From: Vibrio sp. 16
Lineage (GTDB): Bacteria > Pseudomonadota > Gammaproteobacteria > Enterobacterales > Vibrionaceae
NCBI RefSeq assembly: GCF_963681195.1
Contig: NZ_OY808997.1
Location: forward strand, 1,798,001-1,862,000
Length of the DNA: 64,000 nt
Reading direction: 5' to 3'
Made by a program: the position numbers and the translations under genes. Below, piece by piece: positions 47,261 through 56,108 of the stretch. The notes beneath the pieces are model-generated. The model did no database searches and was not told the DNA's origin. It saw nothing but the letters and a program-made list of their open reading frames with translations. Every line of letters starts with the position of its first letter. Position 1 is the stretch's first letter.

Positions 47261-47373
47261 TAGATCCTCCCATGCTTTGAATAGCAAGGTTGTAAGGTAA
47301 AGAGGTAATGTGGAGCAGCGAATCACTACTCCACCAAACAGACTTTATTTTTATTAATTCTCGAACGAGAAAA

Positions 47374-48150
47374 TTAGTAAGCTGCTGGATCAGCAGTCTC
47401 GTCTGTCACTTCTAATGTATTAAGTAGGTTAGTTAGCAGGCTTGACGCACCGAAACGGTAGTGACGTGCATCAACCCAGTTATCACCTAGGATTTCATCA
47501 GCCATTGCCAAGTACGCTTGTGCATCTTCAGCTGTACGCACGCCACCTGCTGGTTTGAAACCAACTGTTTCTGCAACGCCCATATCGCGAATCACTTCAA
47601 GCATCATGCGAGCGTATTCTGGTGTCGCGTTTACTGGCACTTTACCCGTTGAAGTTTTAATGAAGTCTGCACCTGCTTTGATACAGATTTCAGAAGCTTT
47701 CTTGATTAGTGCTTCTTCTTTTAGCTCACCGGTTTCGATGATCACTTTAAGAAGAATATCACCACACGCTTCTTTACATTGCTTCACTAGCTCGAAGCCA
47801 ACTTCTTCGTTACCTGCCATTAGAGCGCGGTATGGGAATACGACGTCTACTTCATCTGCACCGTAAGCCACTGCCGCTTTTGTCTCAGCAACAGCGATTT
47901 CGATGTCGTCGTTACCGTGTGGGAAGTTAGTTACAGTCGCGATGCGAACTTCTGGTGTACCTTGCTCACGAAGTGTCTTCTTAGCAATAGGAATAAAGCG
48001 AGGGTAAATACAGATTGCAGCTGTGTTACCTACTGCTGATTTTGCGTCATGACATAGTGAAATAACTTTCGCGTCAGTATCGTCATCATTCAGCGTAGTT
48101 AGGTCCATTAGTTTAAGTGCACGTAGTGCTGCTGCTTTTAAATCGCTCAT
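47374..48150 (-). CDS. deoC: Deoxyribose-phosphate aldolase
   Basis: DeoC cleaves deoxyribose-5-phosphate to glyceraldehyde-3-phosphate and acetaldehyde, ending deoxynucleoside breakdown. The 258-residue TIM barrel has the Schiff-base lysine in [11 protein letters not shown] near 165 and a second catalytic lysine in [11 protein letters not shown] near 200. It is the first gene of the deo operon. The region upstream should hold the operon promoter, but I found no clear CRP/CytR pair there. Confidence 0.97.
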   Translation of the reverse strand: MSDLKAAALRALKLMDLTTLNDDDTDAKVISLCHDAKSAVGNTAAICIYPRFIPIAKKTLREQGTPEVRIATVTNFPHGNDDIEIAVAETKAAVAYGADEVDVVFPYRALMAGNEEVGFELVKQCKEACGDILLKVIIETGELKEEALIKKASEICIKAGADFIKTSTGKVPVNATPEYARMMLEVIRDMGVAETVGFKPAGGVRTAEDAQAYLAMADEILGDNWVDARHYRFGASSLLTNLLNTLEVTDETADPAAY

Positions 48151-48412
48151 TTCTATCTCCGATCAATATTCAAAAATTTTACTGCCCAGCTTGATGATTT
48201 CGACTCTAATCAAGCTAGCCTTGCAGTCATTAATGAACGGACTTGGTTCCTTGAAGACTCAGGGGTAAACAGCGAATTGACCCCTAATTGCTATCCTTGT
48301 CACCGCACAGTACCAGTTTGGTCTATGGCACAACAATCTGCGATTGAAGTGTCTAACGTGTATGCAGACATGCTGCAACCAACGCTCATCATACTCCTTG
48401 TACTCAGTAGCG

Positions 48413-48583
48413 CTAGCTAAAAAACTTCTCAATAATCCATTGATAAGTTATGCCACCTAAGTAAACACCGACAATGCCCATGATTCCTGATAACACAGGT
48501 GGAGCAGGTATTGGCAACTTGATGGCGGAAAACAGGATTCCGACAACAAACCCAGCAAGGGTTGCGAGGATAACTTCATTCAT
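48413..48583 (-). CDS. XapX-domain small membrane protein (56 residues)
   Basis: A 56-residue ORF with the XapX (DUF1427) pattern: a first helix LATLAGFVVGILFSAI, the signature KLPIPAPPVLSGIMGIVGVYLG, and a short end ITYQWIIEKFFS. Two membrane helices are predicted. AGGACTTAACTT precedes ATG 48583. The family's function is unknown; the name comes from xanthosine utilisation loci. Its place between deoC and nupC, both nucleoside genes on the same strand, suggests a linked role, but that is context only. Confidence 0.85.
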   Translation of the reverse strand: MNEVILATLAGFVVGILFSAIKLPIPAPPVLSGIMGIVGVYLGGITYQWIIEKFFS

Positions 48584-48804
48584 AAGTTAAGTCCTACTTT
48601 CTATAGATATATACATTATAGATATTTGTCGCAAAACTGTAGTGGCTCATAGAGCGCAAACGGTTTGTATCTCAAAAAAGTCGTTGGTTAACGTTTGCTC
48701 GATTCAGTGCATCGGCAAACCTTATCCAACTGGACACTCAACTGACTAAGAGTGTCGTGCTCAAGGCGTTTTATAACCTTGAGATTGTTTTACTGCAGCT
48801 AGGT
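48584..48804. other. Intergenic between nupC and the XapX gene
   Basis: No ORF with a ribosome site. A CGCAAACGGTTTG element near 48655-48668 resembles a PurR core with one extra base and was not accepted as a site. Confidence 0.4.
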
Positions 48805-48852
48805 ACAGAAAAACAAAAAGCCCCGCAGCAAGAAACTTGCTACGGGGCTTTA
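48805..48852 (-). terminator. Rho-independent terminator after nupC
   Basis: AAAGCCCCG-AGCAAG and its complement form a long stem with one mismatch around a three-base loop, followed on the minus strand by TTTTTGTTTTT. Confidence 0.88.
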
Positions 48853-48884
48853 TAAAACGGCGTCTATATAATCTATCTACTTAA

Positions 48885-50147
48885 TTAGAAAGATAGGAAG
48901 AAGCCAGCGATTGTCGCCGCCATTAGGTTAGATAGCGTACCAGCACAAACCGCTTTAACACCCATACGAGCGATGTCGTGACGACGGTTTGGCGCTAGAC
49001 CACCTAGACCACCTAGTAGAATCGCGATAGAAGAAAGGTTTGCGAAACCACATAGAGCGAATGCGATGATAGCTTGAGTCTTCTCAGACATTACCGCACC
49101 TGTTGCTGGAACAACTTGTGCTGCATCACCAACGTAAGGTACGAAGTTTAGGTACGCTACGAATTCGTTAACAACCAGTTTCTGACCGATGAATGAACCA
49201 GCAAATGTTGCTTCAGCCCATGGAACACCGATTAGGAATGCTAGAGGTGCGAACAACCAACCTAGAAGAAGTTCTAGAGTTAGGTTTTCCATACCGAACC
49301 AACCGCCAACGCCACCTAGGATACCGTTGATAAGAGCGATTAGACCGATGAATGCTAGTAGCATTGCACCAACGTTTAGTGCTAGTTGTAGACCAACTGA
49401 CGCACCGCCAGCTGCAGCATCGATAACGTTAGCAGGCTTGTCGTCGCCACCATCGATGTCATCACCTAGATTTTCATCTGGAGTGTCGACTTCTGGTTTG
49501 ATGATTTTAGCGAATAGTAGACCACCTGGAGCTGCCATGAATGATGCTGCTACAAGGTACTCTAGAGGTACACCCATAGATGCGTAACCCGCTAGTACAC
49601 CACCAGCTACAGACGCAAGACCACCACACATTACTGCAAATAGCTCAGATTGAGTCATTTTAGGAACAAACGGACGAACCACTAGAGGTGCTTCTGTTTG
49701 ACCTACGAAGATGTTAGCTGCTGCAGACATTGACTCGGCACGAGAAGTACCTAGTGCTTTTTGTAGACCGCCACCAAGAATCTTGATAACCCACTGCATC
49801 ACACCGATGTAGTAAAGTACAGAAATTAGCGCAGAGAAGAAGATTAGCGTTGGTAGTACTTGGAAAGCAAAGATGAAACCGATACCGTCAACTGAGAAGT
49901 TAACTAGGCTGCCGAATAGGAAACCAGTACCGTCTTTACCGTAGTCGATCACGTTTTGTACACCAGCTGAGAAACCAGCTAGAAGATCACGACCCCATGG
50001 TACGTACAGAACGAAACCACCGATGATGAATTGGATAGCAAAAGCGCCACCCACAGTTCTTAGATTGATAGCTTTGCGGTTATCTGACAGTAGTAATGCA
50101 ATTCCTAGCAATACTGCCATGCCGACTAGGCTCATAAACAGGCTCAT
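48885..50147 (-). CDS. nupC: Concentrative nucleoside transporter NupC (CNT family)
   Basis: An inner-membrane nucleoside importer. The 420-residue protein has the CNT motifs [13 protein letters not shown] near 148-160 and [20 protein letters not shown] near 375, both known from the V. cholerae CNT structure as nucleoside- and sodium-binding segments. It is therefore probably sodium-driven, unlike E. coli NupC. Upstream lie a TATAAT box and two CRP-like sites 52 bases apart, the usual layout of CytR-CRP promoters. It feeds the deo enzymes encoded next to it. Confidence 0.96.
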   Translation of the reverse strand: MSLFMSLVGMAVLLGIALLLSDNRKAINLRTVGGAFAIQFIIGGFVLYVPWGRDLLAGFSAGVQNVIDYGKDGTGFLFGSLVNFSVDGIGFIFAFQVLPTLIFFSALISVLYYIGVMQWVIKILGGGLQKALGTSRAESMSAAANIFVGQTEAPLVVRPFVPKMTQSELFAVMCGGLASVAGGVLAGYASMGVPLEYLVAASFMAAPGGLLFAKIIKPEVDTPDENLGDDIDGGDDKPANVIDAAAGGASVGLQLALNVGAMLLAFIGLIALINGILGGVGGWFGMENLTLELLLGWLFAPLAFLIGVPWAEATFAGSFIGQKLVVNEFVAYLNFVPYVGDAAQVVPATGAVMSEKTQAIIAFALCGFANLSSIAILLGGLGGLAPNRRHDIARMGVKAVCAGTLSNLMAATIAGFFLSF

Positions 50148-50212
50148 AGTTTATGACTTCCTTATATGTTATTTGTTGGCGTGTTACAAAATGGAGCTCA
50201 AAAGCGGAGGCA

Positions 50213-50218
50213 ATTATA
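50213..50218 (-). promoter_or_regulatory. -10 element of the nupC promoter
   Basis: The minus strand reads TATAAT, predicting a transcription start near 50206 and a leader of about 60 bases. No good -35 hexamer is present. Confidence 0.55.
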
Positions 50219-50239
50219 CTCATCCGTCCATTGATAAAG

Positions 50240-50255
50240 TAATGCCATCCTCACA
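50240..50255. promoter_or_regulatory. Weak CRP-like site near -41.5 of nupC
   Basis: On the minus strand it starts with a perfect TGTGA half followed by GGATGG and CATTA, so only one half fits. Its centre is 41.5 bases from the predicted start, the class II activation position. Confidence 0.4.
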
Positions 50256-50291
50256 GTTTCTGCGAAGATTCATCATGCGTTCACTCATTTA

Positions 50292-50307
50292 CGTGAACAA
50301 GATCACC
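50292..50307. promoter_or_regulatory. CRP-like site near -93.5 of nupC
   Basis: The palindrome CGTGAACAAGATCACC matches eight of ten CRP positions. It lies 52 bases upstream of the weaker site, as in CytR-regulated promoters of enterics. Confidence 0.5.
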
Positions 50308-50351
50308 ATTCACTCTCTGGGTAATCACTAAAAACACATTTTATTTAGAAT

Positions 50352-51125
50352 TTATTCACAAATACCGAACGCCGAATTGCTATTTTTCCAAACGTTTTCA
50401 GCAATCGTTTGCTCTGACATTCCTTTTAACGATGCGAGACAGGACACTATTTCACCAATCATCTTCGGATGATTGGCCTTGCCCTGATGTCCATTTAGTG
50501 GCATGTCGGGTGCATCAGTCTCAAGGACTAATTTCTCAACGGGCAACTGAGCCACAGTTTGCCTCGTTTTGTTCGCTCTCGGGTAAGTAATTACACCACC
50601 AACACCGATATAAAATCCCAGCTCTATAAACTGCATCGCTTGCTGATAACTGCCCGAAAAGCCGTGTAAAACACCACCAAATTGGAAACGACACTGCTTC
50701 AATATTTGTAGAGTTCGGTTGTGCGTTTTTCTGCTGTGGAGAATCAGAGGAAGTTGAAATAATGTTGCCAATTTCACCTGAGCGATAAAAATGTGTTCCT
50801 GCTCAGCGGCACTGATATTAACAAGGCCATCTAAGCCACATTCGCCAACGGCAACACAGAACTCCGTTCGGGTCCGAAGCCGATTTTCTAGCTCAATAAG
50901 GTAATCACCGCTTTCATCAGTCAGAAAATAAGGGTGTAAGCCTAGCGCATGATAAACGCCGTGAAACTGAGAAGATAAGGCTTCTACTTCTTGCCAGTTT
51001 TGTGGACCCACTGTGGGAATAACAAAGCGCTCTACGCCACACTGGTTTGCCTGGGCGAGATTGTCAGAAAAGTTGTCGGCGAATGGTTCAAAGTCGAAGT
51101 GGCAATGAGTATCAAAAAGGCGCAT
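50352..51125 (-). CDS. yjjV: TatD-family metal-dependent hydrolase (YjjV type)
   Basis: A 257-residue TIM-barrel hydrolase of the TatD family, of which members have DNase activity. Metal ligands are visible: FDTHCHFDF at residues 4-12, VGECGLD near 92, LILHSRKTH near 126, HGFSGS near 148 and LETDAPD near 201. It is last of yaaA, DUF5363 and yjjV, with a two-base gap from the DUF5363 stop. A relation to the E. coli yjj locus is likely, but exact substrate is unknown. Confidence 0.92.
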   Translation of the reverse strand: MRLFDTHCHFDFEPFADNFSDNLAQANQCGVERFVIPTVGPQNWQEVEALSSQFHGVYHALGLHPYFLTDESGDYLIELENRLRTRTEFCVAVGECGLDGLVNISAAEQEHIFIAQVKLATLFQLPLILHSRKTHNRTLQILKQCRFQFGGVLHGFSGSYQQAMQFIELGFYIGVGGVITYPRANKTRQTVAQLPVEKLVLETDAPDMPLNGHQGKANHPKMIGEIVSCLASLKGMSEQTIAENVWKNSNSAFGICE

Positions 51126-51127
51126 GG

Positions 51128-51271
51128 TTACTGCGCCTTATCACAAGTCTTGTCTTGGCTGTTTGGATCGCGTCGATATGGAACGCAGCTCCGCTTGTTT
51201 TCAGGTGTTAGCCCCATCGACAAACACCAAGCATCATATTTTGCTACCAAACGCTTAATCCATCCCAGCAT
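51128..51271 (-). CDS. Small DUF5363-family protein (47 residues)
   Basis: A 47-residue ORF matching the DUF5363 pattern: MLGWIKRLVAKYDAWC, then LTPENKRSCVPYRRDP and a polar end. Three cysteines (16, 29, 43) and a basic charge are notable. AAGGAGTCAGGC before ATG 51271 is a near-ideal ribosome site. It sits 14 bases after yaaA and two bases before yjjV, so the three are one operon. Function unknown. Confidence 0.82.
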   Translation of the reverse strand: MLGWIKRLVAKYDAWCLSMGLTPENKRSCVPYRRDPNSQDKTCDKAQ

Positions 51272-51285
51272 GCCTGACTCCTTGA

Positions 51286-52059
51286 TTACTGCTCTTCGCG
51301 CTTGAAGACCAATTCTGTTGGCGTTGACTCTTCTTCCACGAAGTAATAGCCGGCTACATCAAACTTGGTAAGCTGTGCGACACTCGAGATACGATTTTCA
51401 ATAATGTAGCGCGCCATCATGCCGCGAGCCTTCTTCGCATAAAAGCTGATCACTTTGTACTGACCATTCTTACAATCTTTGAAGATAGGAGTAATCACCT
51501 GCGCATCTAACGCTTTGGGTTTTACCGCTTTGAAGTATTCGTTGGACGCTAAGTTAATGAGGACATTATCACCTTGTGCAGCAATCGCCTCATTCAGTTT
51601 GTCGGTAATGACGTTACCCCAAAACTGATACAAGTTCGTGCCTTTATCATTCGCTAGCTTAGTTCCCATCTCGAGGCGATATGGCTGCATCAAGTCCAGC
51701 GGCTTTAGCAATCCGTATAGACCGGACAACATACGAAGATGTTTCTGGGCATACTCAAAATCCGCCTCAGTCAAAGATTCTGCATCTAACCCCGTGTACA
51801 CATCCCCTTTGAACGCCAAGATAGCTTGTCGAGCGTTGTCTGTTGTGAACTCTTCACTCCACTCTTGAAAGCGACCAACATTCAAATCGGCAATCTTGTC
51901 GCTGACTTTCATCAAGCTCGCCACATCCGCCGGCGTCAGTTTACGACAAACCTCGATCAGCTCTTTTGAGTAATCAATCAACTCAGGCTGAGTGAACGTC
52001 TCTGTCGCAAGAGGAGATTCATAATCTAACGTTTTCGCAGGTGATACGACAATTAACAT
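51286..52059 (-). CDS. yaaA: Peroxide stress protein YaaA
   Basis: YaaA (DUF328) lowers free iron and protects DNA and proteins under hydrogen peroxide in E. coli. The 257-residue protein starts [16 protein letters not shown], the family's N-terminus, and has [12 protein letters not shown] near 83, [25 protein letters not shown] near 110-134 and [11 protein letters not shown] near 175. ATG 52059 is chosen over an upstream frame extension of 23 codons; the only ribosome-like AGAAGGG is 13 bases away. Confidence 0.93.
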   Translation of the reverse strand: MLIVVSPAKTLDYESPLATETFTQPELIDYSKELIEVCRKLTPADVASLMKVSDKIADLNVGRFQEWSEEFTTDNARQAILAFKGDVYTGLDAESLTEADFEYAQKHLRMLSGLYGLLKPLDLMQPYRLEMGTKLANDKGTNLYQFWGNVITDKLNEAIAAQGDNVLINLASNEYFKAVKPKALDAQVITPIFKDCKNGQYKVISFYAKKARGMMARYIIENRISSVAQLTKFDVAGYYFVEEESTPTELVFKREEQ

Positions 52060-52103
52060 GACTTTACTTAACCCTTCTCTATTATTTATAACGTTTAGGG
52101 TAC

Positions 52104-52136
52104 AAAAAAAGCCACACATTGTCTGCATGGCTTTTT
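52104..52136 (-). terminator. Rho-independent terminator after the alanine symporter gene
   Basis: AAAAAGCCA-TGCA and its partner form a stem with small internal mismatches, followed on the minus strand by a seven-base T run. It lies 35 bases past the symporter stop. Confidence 0.75.
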
Positions 52137-52171
52137 GAATCGTATTAATAGGTAAACGCTATAGTGAACGA

Positions 52172-53602
52172 TTAATCTTTCTTGCTTTGATCCCAGATCC
52201 CATCTTCAAGCTGAGACCTCAGTTCCGGGAAATCGTTCGAATCAAATGTCGGCACTTTACCTTCATCAAGCTGACGGTTGTAGTCTTTTGCCAGCTTAAT
52301 CACGATACCAGACAGTAGGATGATCGCCACTAAGTTAACAATTGCCATTAAGCCCATTGATACGTCTGCTAACGCCCAAACAACTGGCAGCGAGGCAACC
52401 GCGCCAAACATAACCATACCAAGAACAATCACACGGAAGATTCCAAGACCCGCTTTGTGGTTATGCTCAAGGAAGATAAGGTTCGTTTCTGCGTAAGAGT
52501 AGTTAGCAATGATTGAGGTAAATGCGAAGAAGAAAATCGCAACCGCAACAAAGATACCCCCCCACTCGCCAACCTGAGAGCTTAAGGCTGTCTGAGTTAG
52601 CTCGATACCTGTCACTTCACCGTGTGGTACGTACTCACCTGACATCAAGATAATCGCAACCGTCGCCGAACAAATCACGATGGTGTCCATAAACACACCA
52701 AGCATTTGCACGTAACCTTGAGACGCTGGGTGCGGAGGATAAGGCGTTGCCGACGCAGCTGCGTTTGGCGCAGAACCCATACCGGCTTCGTTCGAGAATA
52801 GACCACGCTTAATGCCGTTGATCATCGCTTGCGCAATTGCATAACCCAGACCACCTGCAGCCGCTTCTTGCAGGCCGAATGCGCTCTTAAAGATAAGCAC
52901 TAAGATGTCCGGTAACTTTTCGATGTTCATCATCATTACGAACAGAGCAAGCAGTAAGTAAGCAAGCGCCATGATGGGAACAACTAACTCAGCCACGCGC
53001 GCGATACGCTTAATGCCACCAAAAATAACCACCGACGAAAGCAGAACAACGAAGATACCAACATATGTATCTTCCCAGCCGAACGCATTGTGCATCGCGT
53101 TGGCAATTGAGTTCGCCTGCACCGCATTAAATACAAGACCAAAAGCGATAATTAGGAATACTGAGAACAGTACGCCCATCCAACGCATACCTAGGCCTTT
53201 TTCCATGTAATACGCAGGACCGCCACGGTAGTTTCCGTCGTCATCCTTGGTTTTGTATAGCTGTGCTAAGGTACTCTCGGCAAACGATGTTGCCATACCG
53301 AGCATCGCAATTAGCCACATCCAGAAAATCGCGCCAGGACCACCAGCGGTTAGGGCAACCGCAACACCAGCCATGTTACCGGTACCAACACGAGCAGCAA
53401 GACTAGTACAAAGCGCTTGGAAAGATGAGATACCAGCTTTGTCTGCTTTACGACTGTTCTTCAGAACAGAAAACATGTGGCCAAAGTGGCGGAACTGGAT
53501 GAATCCCAAACGGACAGTGAAGTAAATTCCAACTCCGACAAGAAGGTAAACGAGAATGGAACCCCAAAGTAGGTCATTCATCAAATTGATTAAATCTGTC
53601 AT
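52172..53602 (-). CDS. Sodium:alanine/glycine symporter (AGCS family)
   Basis: An inner-membrane symporter bringing in alanine or glycine with sodium. The 476-residue protein has about 11 helices and the AGCS signatures: SLAARVGTGNMAGVAVALTAGGPGAIFWMW at about 67-96, GGPAYYMEKGLG near 126, and KRGLFSNEAGMGSAPNAAASA near 264. GAGGAACTT precedes ATG 53602. I looked for a glycine riboswitch upstream, as some Vibrio symporters of this family have, and did not see one. It would draw on the sodium gradient made by Na+-NQR. Confidence 0.95.
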   Translation of the reverse strand: MTDLINLMNDLLWGSILVYLLVGVGIYFTVRLGFIQFRHFGHMFSVLKNSRKADKAGISSFQALCTSLAARVGTGNMAGVAVALTAGGPGAIFWMWLIAMLGMATSFAESTLAQLYKTKDDDGNYRGGPAYYMEKGLGMRWMGVLFSVFLIIAFGLVFNAVQANSIANAMHNAFGWEDTYVGIFVVLLSSVVIFGGIKRIARVAELVVPIMALAYLLLALFVMMMNIEKLPDILVLIFKSAFGLQEAAAGGLGYAIAQAMINGIKRGLFSNEAGMGSAPNAAASATPYPPHPASQGYVQMLGVFMDTIVICSATVAIILMSGEYVPHGEVTGIELTQTALSSQVGEWGGIFVAVAIFFFAFTSIIANYSYAETNLIFLEHNHKAGLGIFRVIVLGMVMFGAVASLPVVWALADVSMGLMAIVNLVAIILLSGIVIKLAKDYNRQLDEGKVPTFDSNDFPELRSQLEDGIWDQSKKD

Positions 53603-54142
53603 AAGTTCCTCATAGTGAGATTTCGCTGATCATCGCGTCCCTGCCATCCATCTAACTGCCTGACTAAGTGTCAAGATAGCTTAGTGCATTGTTGTTTAAT
53701 TATGCAGTTTAGACCTGTAAAACTCGCCTCATGCTTCCATTTTACGTATCAGCGTATTTTTTGACGGGCGGATAATGCAGCGAAGGCTCGCAAAAATCAA
53801 TATGCAACCAAATTCATTTTTATGTTATTTTTCACTATAAAATCACCAATAATTAACACAAGAGAGAACATCAAAAACACAAAACCAGAACATCAACATA
53901 ATTTATTAACAACATAACAGATATTCCGCTCCAACAAAGAGCCTCTTTCCTACATGCAGGTCGCACCCCTTACCCGCCAAGGTCTCGCATAAAATCTCGC
54001 TCATGTGATATTTCGTCGCTTAGACGTCATTTTTTGTACGTAAAGCAACTCTTTGCACATTGGCGAAAAATGCTCTTTTTTTAAACACGAGATTAACAAT
54101 CATATTTTGAGAATTTAATCGTTTTCGTTAACTCGTTTGCAC
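53603..54142. other. 540-base intergenic region without a gene
   Basis: AT-rich upstream region of the alanine symporter. A TTGACA at 53674-53669 on the minus strand is a possible -35 but has no good -10 at the right spacing. No ORF with a ribosome site and no recognised RNA element is seen. Confidence 0.4.
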
Positions 54143-54300
54143 AAAAAAAAACCACACCATACGGAAAATAGTGTGAGCCGATGTCAGATTTTTTAGGAAA
54201 TCTTCATTGAATCGTAACAAATGAGAAACGAATCAAAGATACGCTTCAGTGAGAATGGTATTTAGATAGTACCCCTTCAAAGAGTAATAATTTAAAAAAG
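54143..54300 (-). ncRNA. Candidate small RNA ending in an orphan terminator
   Basis: On the minus strand CACACTAT/ATGGTGTG (one G-T pair, seven-base loop; 54175-54153) is followed by nine T residues, a good intrinsic terminator with no minus-strand gene before it. A second hairpin, AGATTT/AAATCT (54203-54186), stands just upstream. The 5' end and promoter are unknown; TACTAT at 54271-54266 is one possible -10. The interval also covers the leader of the plus-strand DUF3545 gene, so any such RNA would be antisense to it. Confidence 0.3.
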
Positions 54301-54309
54301 AGGTAGCTT

Positions 54310-54492
54310 ATGGATGGCTTAAACTTTGAAGAAATGATGGAAATGGGTTTACCAAAAGCGCGTGCGACGCGTTCGAAACCGGTAAAACGCAAATGGCGAG
54401 AAATAGAGGCAATTAAAGATAGGCAACGCCTACAAAGAGAACTCAAAGAAATGGATATCGGCTTTGAAGATTCTGCAGATTTAGAATTCTAA
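54310..54492 (+). CDS. DUF3545-family small protein (60 residues)
   Basis: A 60-residue acidic-ended, helical protein of the DUF3545 type found in vibrios and relatives; function unknown. It has a central basic stretch (ARATRSKPVKRKWREIEAI) and an acidic end (DIGFEDSADLEF), with no cysteine or membrane helix. GAGGTAGCTT directly before the ATG is a good ribosome site, and a clean terminator follows the stop, so it is a complete single-gene unit. Confidence 0.82.
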   Translation: MDGLNFEEMMEMGLPKARATRSKPVKRKWREIEAIKDRQRLQRELKEMDIGFEDSADLEF

Positions 54493-54518
54493 AAAAAGAG
54501 GCGCAATGCCTCTTTTTT
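54491..54518. terminator. Bidirectional terminator between DUF3545 and the hemerythrin gene
   Basis: AAAAAAGAGGC/GCCTCTTTTTT with a five-base loop provides T runs for both convergent genes. Confidence 0.9.
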
Positions 54519-54530
54519 GTTTCTACGCGA

Positions 54531-55082
54531 TTACAAAGCTTCTGTTTCGTTCTGCCTTACACGACTTGCCAGTTGCTGGTATTGCTCTGCAATCGTCTCA
54601 CCAAACACCGGATCGTCTTCATTGACACTCCACATCGCCTCAACCGCTTGCCAATCTTTGACCGTAAAGTTTCTCAGGATTATCGGTAGAACTGACCGCT
54701 CTTCCATATCTAGGTGTTGATACTGAGAGCCGATAAAGTCTTTCAGTTGCTCCAAGAAGATATCTTGTGGTACTACCGCGTCTTGCAAAATCATCTCAAC
54801 AGTCGCCAAAAAATTGTGAGTCTTCTCAGAGAGTTGTTTATGTTCGGCTTCCAAATTCTCAATAGATTCAAGATGACCAAATTTATCGAGATAATATTGA
54901 TAAATAATGTCTTCTTTAGGGTGATGAACCCGCTCTGAATGCTCCGCAAGATAGGCAACTATCTCGTACAGCAAGGAATAGTTTATCGCTTGCTCGTTTT
55001 CAAGTTGAGCCATCTTTTGCTTGAGAACGGCCAACAAACGAACCATGTAGCCGTGCTCTCTTCTTATCCTTTCAATCATCAT
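54531..55082 (-). CDS. Hemerythrin-domain protein
   Basis: A 183-residue all-helical protein with hemerythrin HHE-type metal ligands: His10 in RREHGYM, HHPKEDIIY near 53-61 with His and Glu, EAEHKQLSEKTH near 78, and QYQHLDMEERSVL near 115 with His and Glu. It should bind a di-iron centre and could sense oxygen or nitric oxide, or store iron; the role is not clear. AAGGAGAGCGCT precedes ATG 55082. It lies alone between DUF3545 and ung. Confidence 0.88.
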   Translation of the reverse strand: MMIERIRREHGYMVRLLAVLKQKMAQLENEQAINYSLLYEIVAYLAEHSERVHHPKEDIIYQYYLDKFGHLESIENLEAEHKQLSEKTHNFLATVEMILQDAVVPQDIFLEQLKDFIGSQYQHLDMEERSVLPIILRNFTVKDWQAVEAMWSVNEDDPVFGETIAEQYQQLASRVRQNETEAL

Positions 55083-55172
55083 AGCGCTCTCCTTACACTT
55101 ACTTATTATAAGTGTATAGCAGATGGTTTGATGACACTTTGACGCTGTTCGAATTTTAAGCAGAGCAAGTGG

Positions 55173-55862
55173 TTATGACAATTCGACCTCTAGTGGCAGG
55201 TGCCAATCAATGGCAGATTTACCCTGTTGAGCTAATAACGCATTGGTTTGTGAAAAATGTCGGCATCCGAAAAAACCTCGGTGTGCAGACAGTGGAGAAG
55301 GGTGTGGCCCAGCTAGCACATGATGCTTATCTCGATCGATAAAGCGGCCTTTTTTCTGAGCATGAGCCCCCCACAATAAAAAGACAACACCGGATTGATG
55401 CTGATTGATCGCTTCAATCACTCGGTCTGTGAATGTTTCCCAGCCCGATTTAGAATGCGAATGCGCCTTACCTTGCTCAACCGTTAATACGGTATTCAAT
55501 AAAAGCACGCCCTGCTCAGCCCAACTTTGTAAATAGCCATGCTGGGGAATTTGGAAGCCTTCAATATCTTGTGCGAGCTCTTTATACATATTGACAAGAG
55601 AAGGCGGCGTTTTGACACCAGGTAACACGGAGAAACAGAGACCATGCGCTTGGTTTGGTCCGTGGTAAGGATCTTGACCAAGTATCACCACTTTCACATC
55701 ACCAAACTCAGTGGCGCGGAAGGCATTAAAGACATCTTGCGCCGGAGGAAAGATGACCTTACCTGATTGACGCTCTGCCTCAACAAAACTCAATGTGTCT
55801 TGAAAGTAGGCTTGCTGCTTTTCTTTTCCGATAACATCATGCCAAGTTAATGACTGAGTCAT
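55173..55862 (-). CDS. ung: Uracil-DNA glycosylase
   Basis: Ung removes uracil from DNA, the first step of base excision repair. The 229-residue family 1 enzyme has [18 protein letters not shown] near 58-75 with the catalytic Asp, LLLNTVLTV near 120, and [20 protein letters not shown] near 184-203 with the catalytic His and the DNA-intercalating Leu. AAGGAACGGGAT precedes ATG 55862. Endonuclease IV, which acts on its product, is encoded about 250 bases upstream on the same strand. Confidence 0.98.
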   Translation of the reverse strand: MTQSLTWHDVIGKEKQQAYFQDTLSFVEAERQSGKVIFPPAQDVFNAFRATEFGDVKVVILGQDPYHGPNQAHGLCFSVLPGVKTPPSLVNMYKELAQDIEGFQIPQHGYLQSWAEQGVLLLNTVLTVEQGKAHSHSKSGWETFTDRVIEAINQHQSGVVFLLWGAHAQKKGRFIDRDKHHVLAGPHPSPLSAHRGFFGCRHFSQTNALLAQQGKSAIDWHLPLEVELS

Positions 55863-55943
55863 ATCCCGTTCCTTCTTCTATTTAAGTCGCACAAATTGTC
55901 GCAAATATAGAAGAAGGAACAAAGGAGTTAATGACTGTGATAA

Positions 55944-56048
55944 CTACTTTTTCTGTGGCGTACGATAATGCCCCTGTCCAGTAATATGACGATTAGGCGC
56001 TGGTAGTCGAACAACACGAACAGGAATATGATAAGAGGTAAAAGGCAT
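55944..56048 (-). CDS. Unrecognised 34-residue basic ORF between nfo and ung
   Basis: I do not recognise it. The frame encodes MPFTSYHIPVRVVRLP, continues through NRHITGQGHYRTP and ends QKK, then TAG. It has four Arg, two Lys and three His and no acidic residue, so it is strongly basic, with no membrane helix. GAGG eight bases before ATG 56048 is a fair ribosome site. It lies on the same strand between nfo and ung, 60 and 81 bases from them. It may be a real small protein or a chance frame; the ribosome site and the operon-like position favour the first. Confidence 0.4.
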   Translation of the reverse strand: MPFTSYHIPVRVVRLPAPNRHITGQGHYRTPQKK

Positions 56049-56108
56049 AGTGGCACCCTCATTGGTAAAACACAGACTACGCTATGAAAGAATGGTGCCA
56101 CCTTCTCA

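Noticed and set aside
48651..48670. PurR-like CGCAAACGGTTTG before the XapX gene
   Set aside because: One extra base breaks the symmetry of the operator and the flanks do not match.
53603..53900. Glycine riboswitch before the alanine/glycine symporter
   Set aside because: The characteristic conserved GGAGAG and CACCGAAGGGGCAA-type segments are not found on the minus strand.
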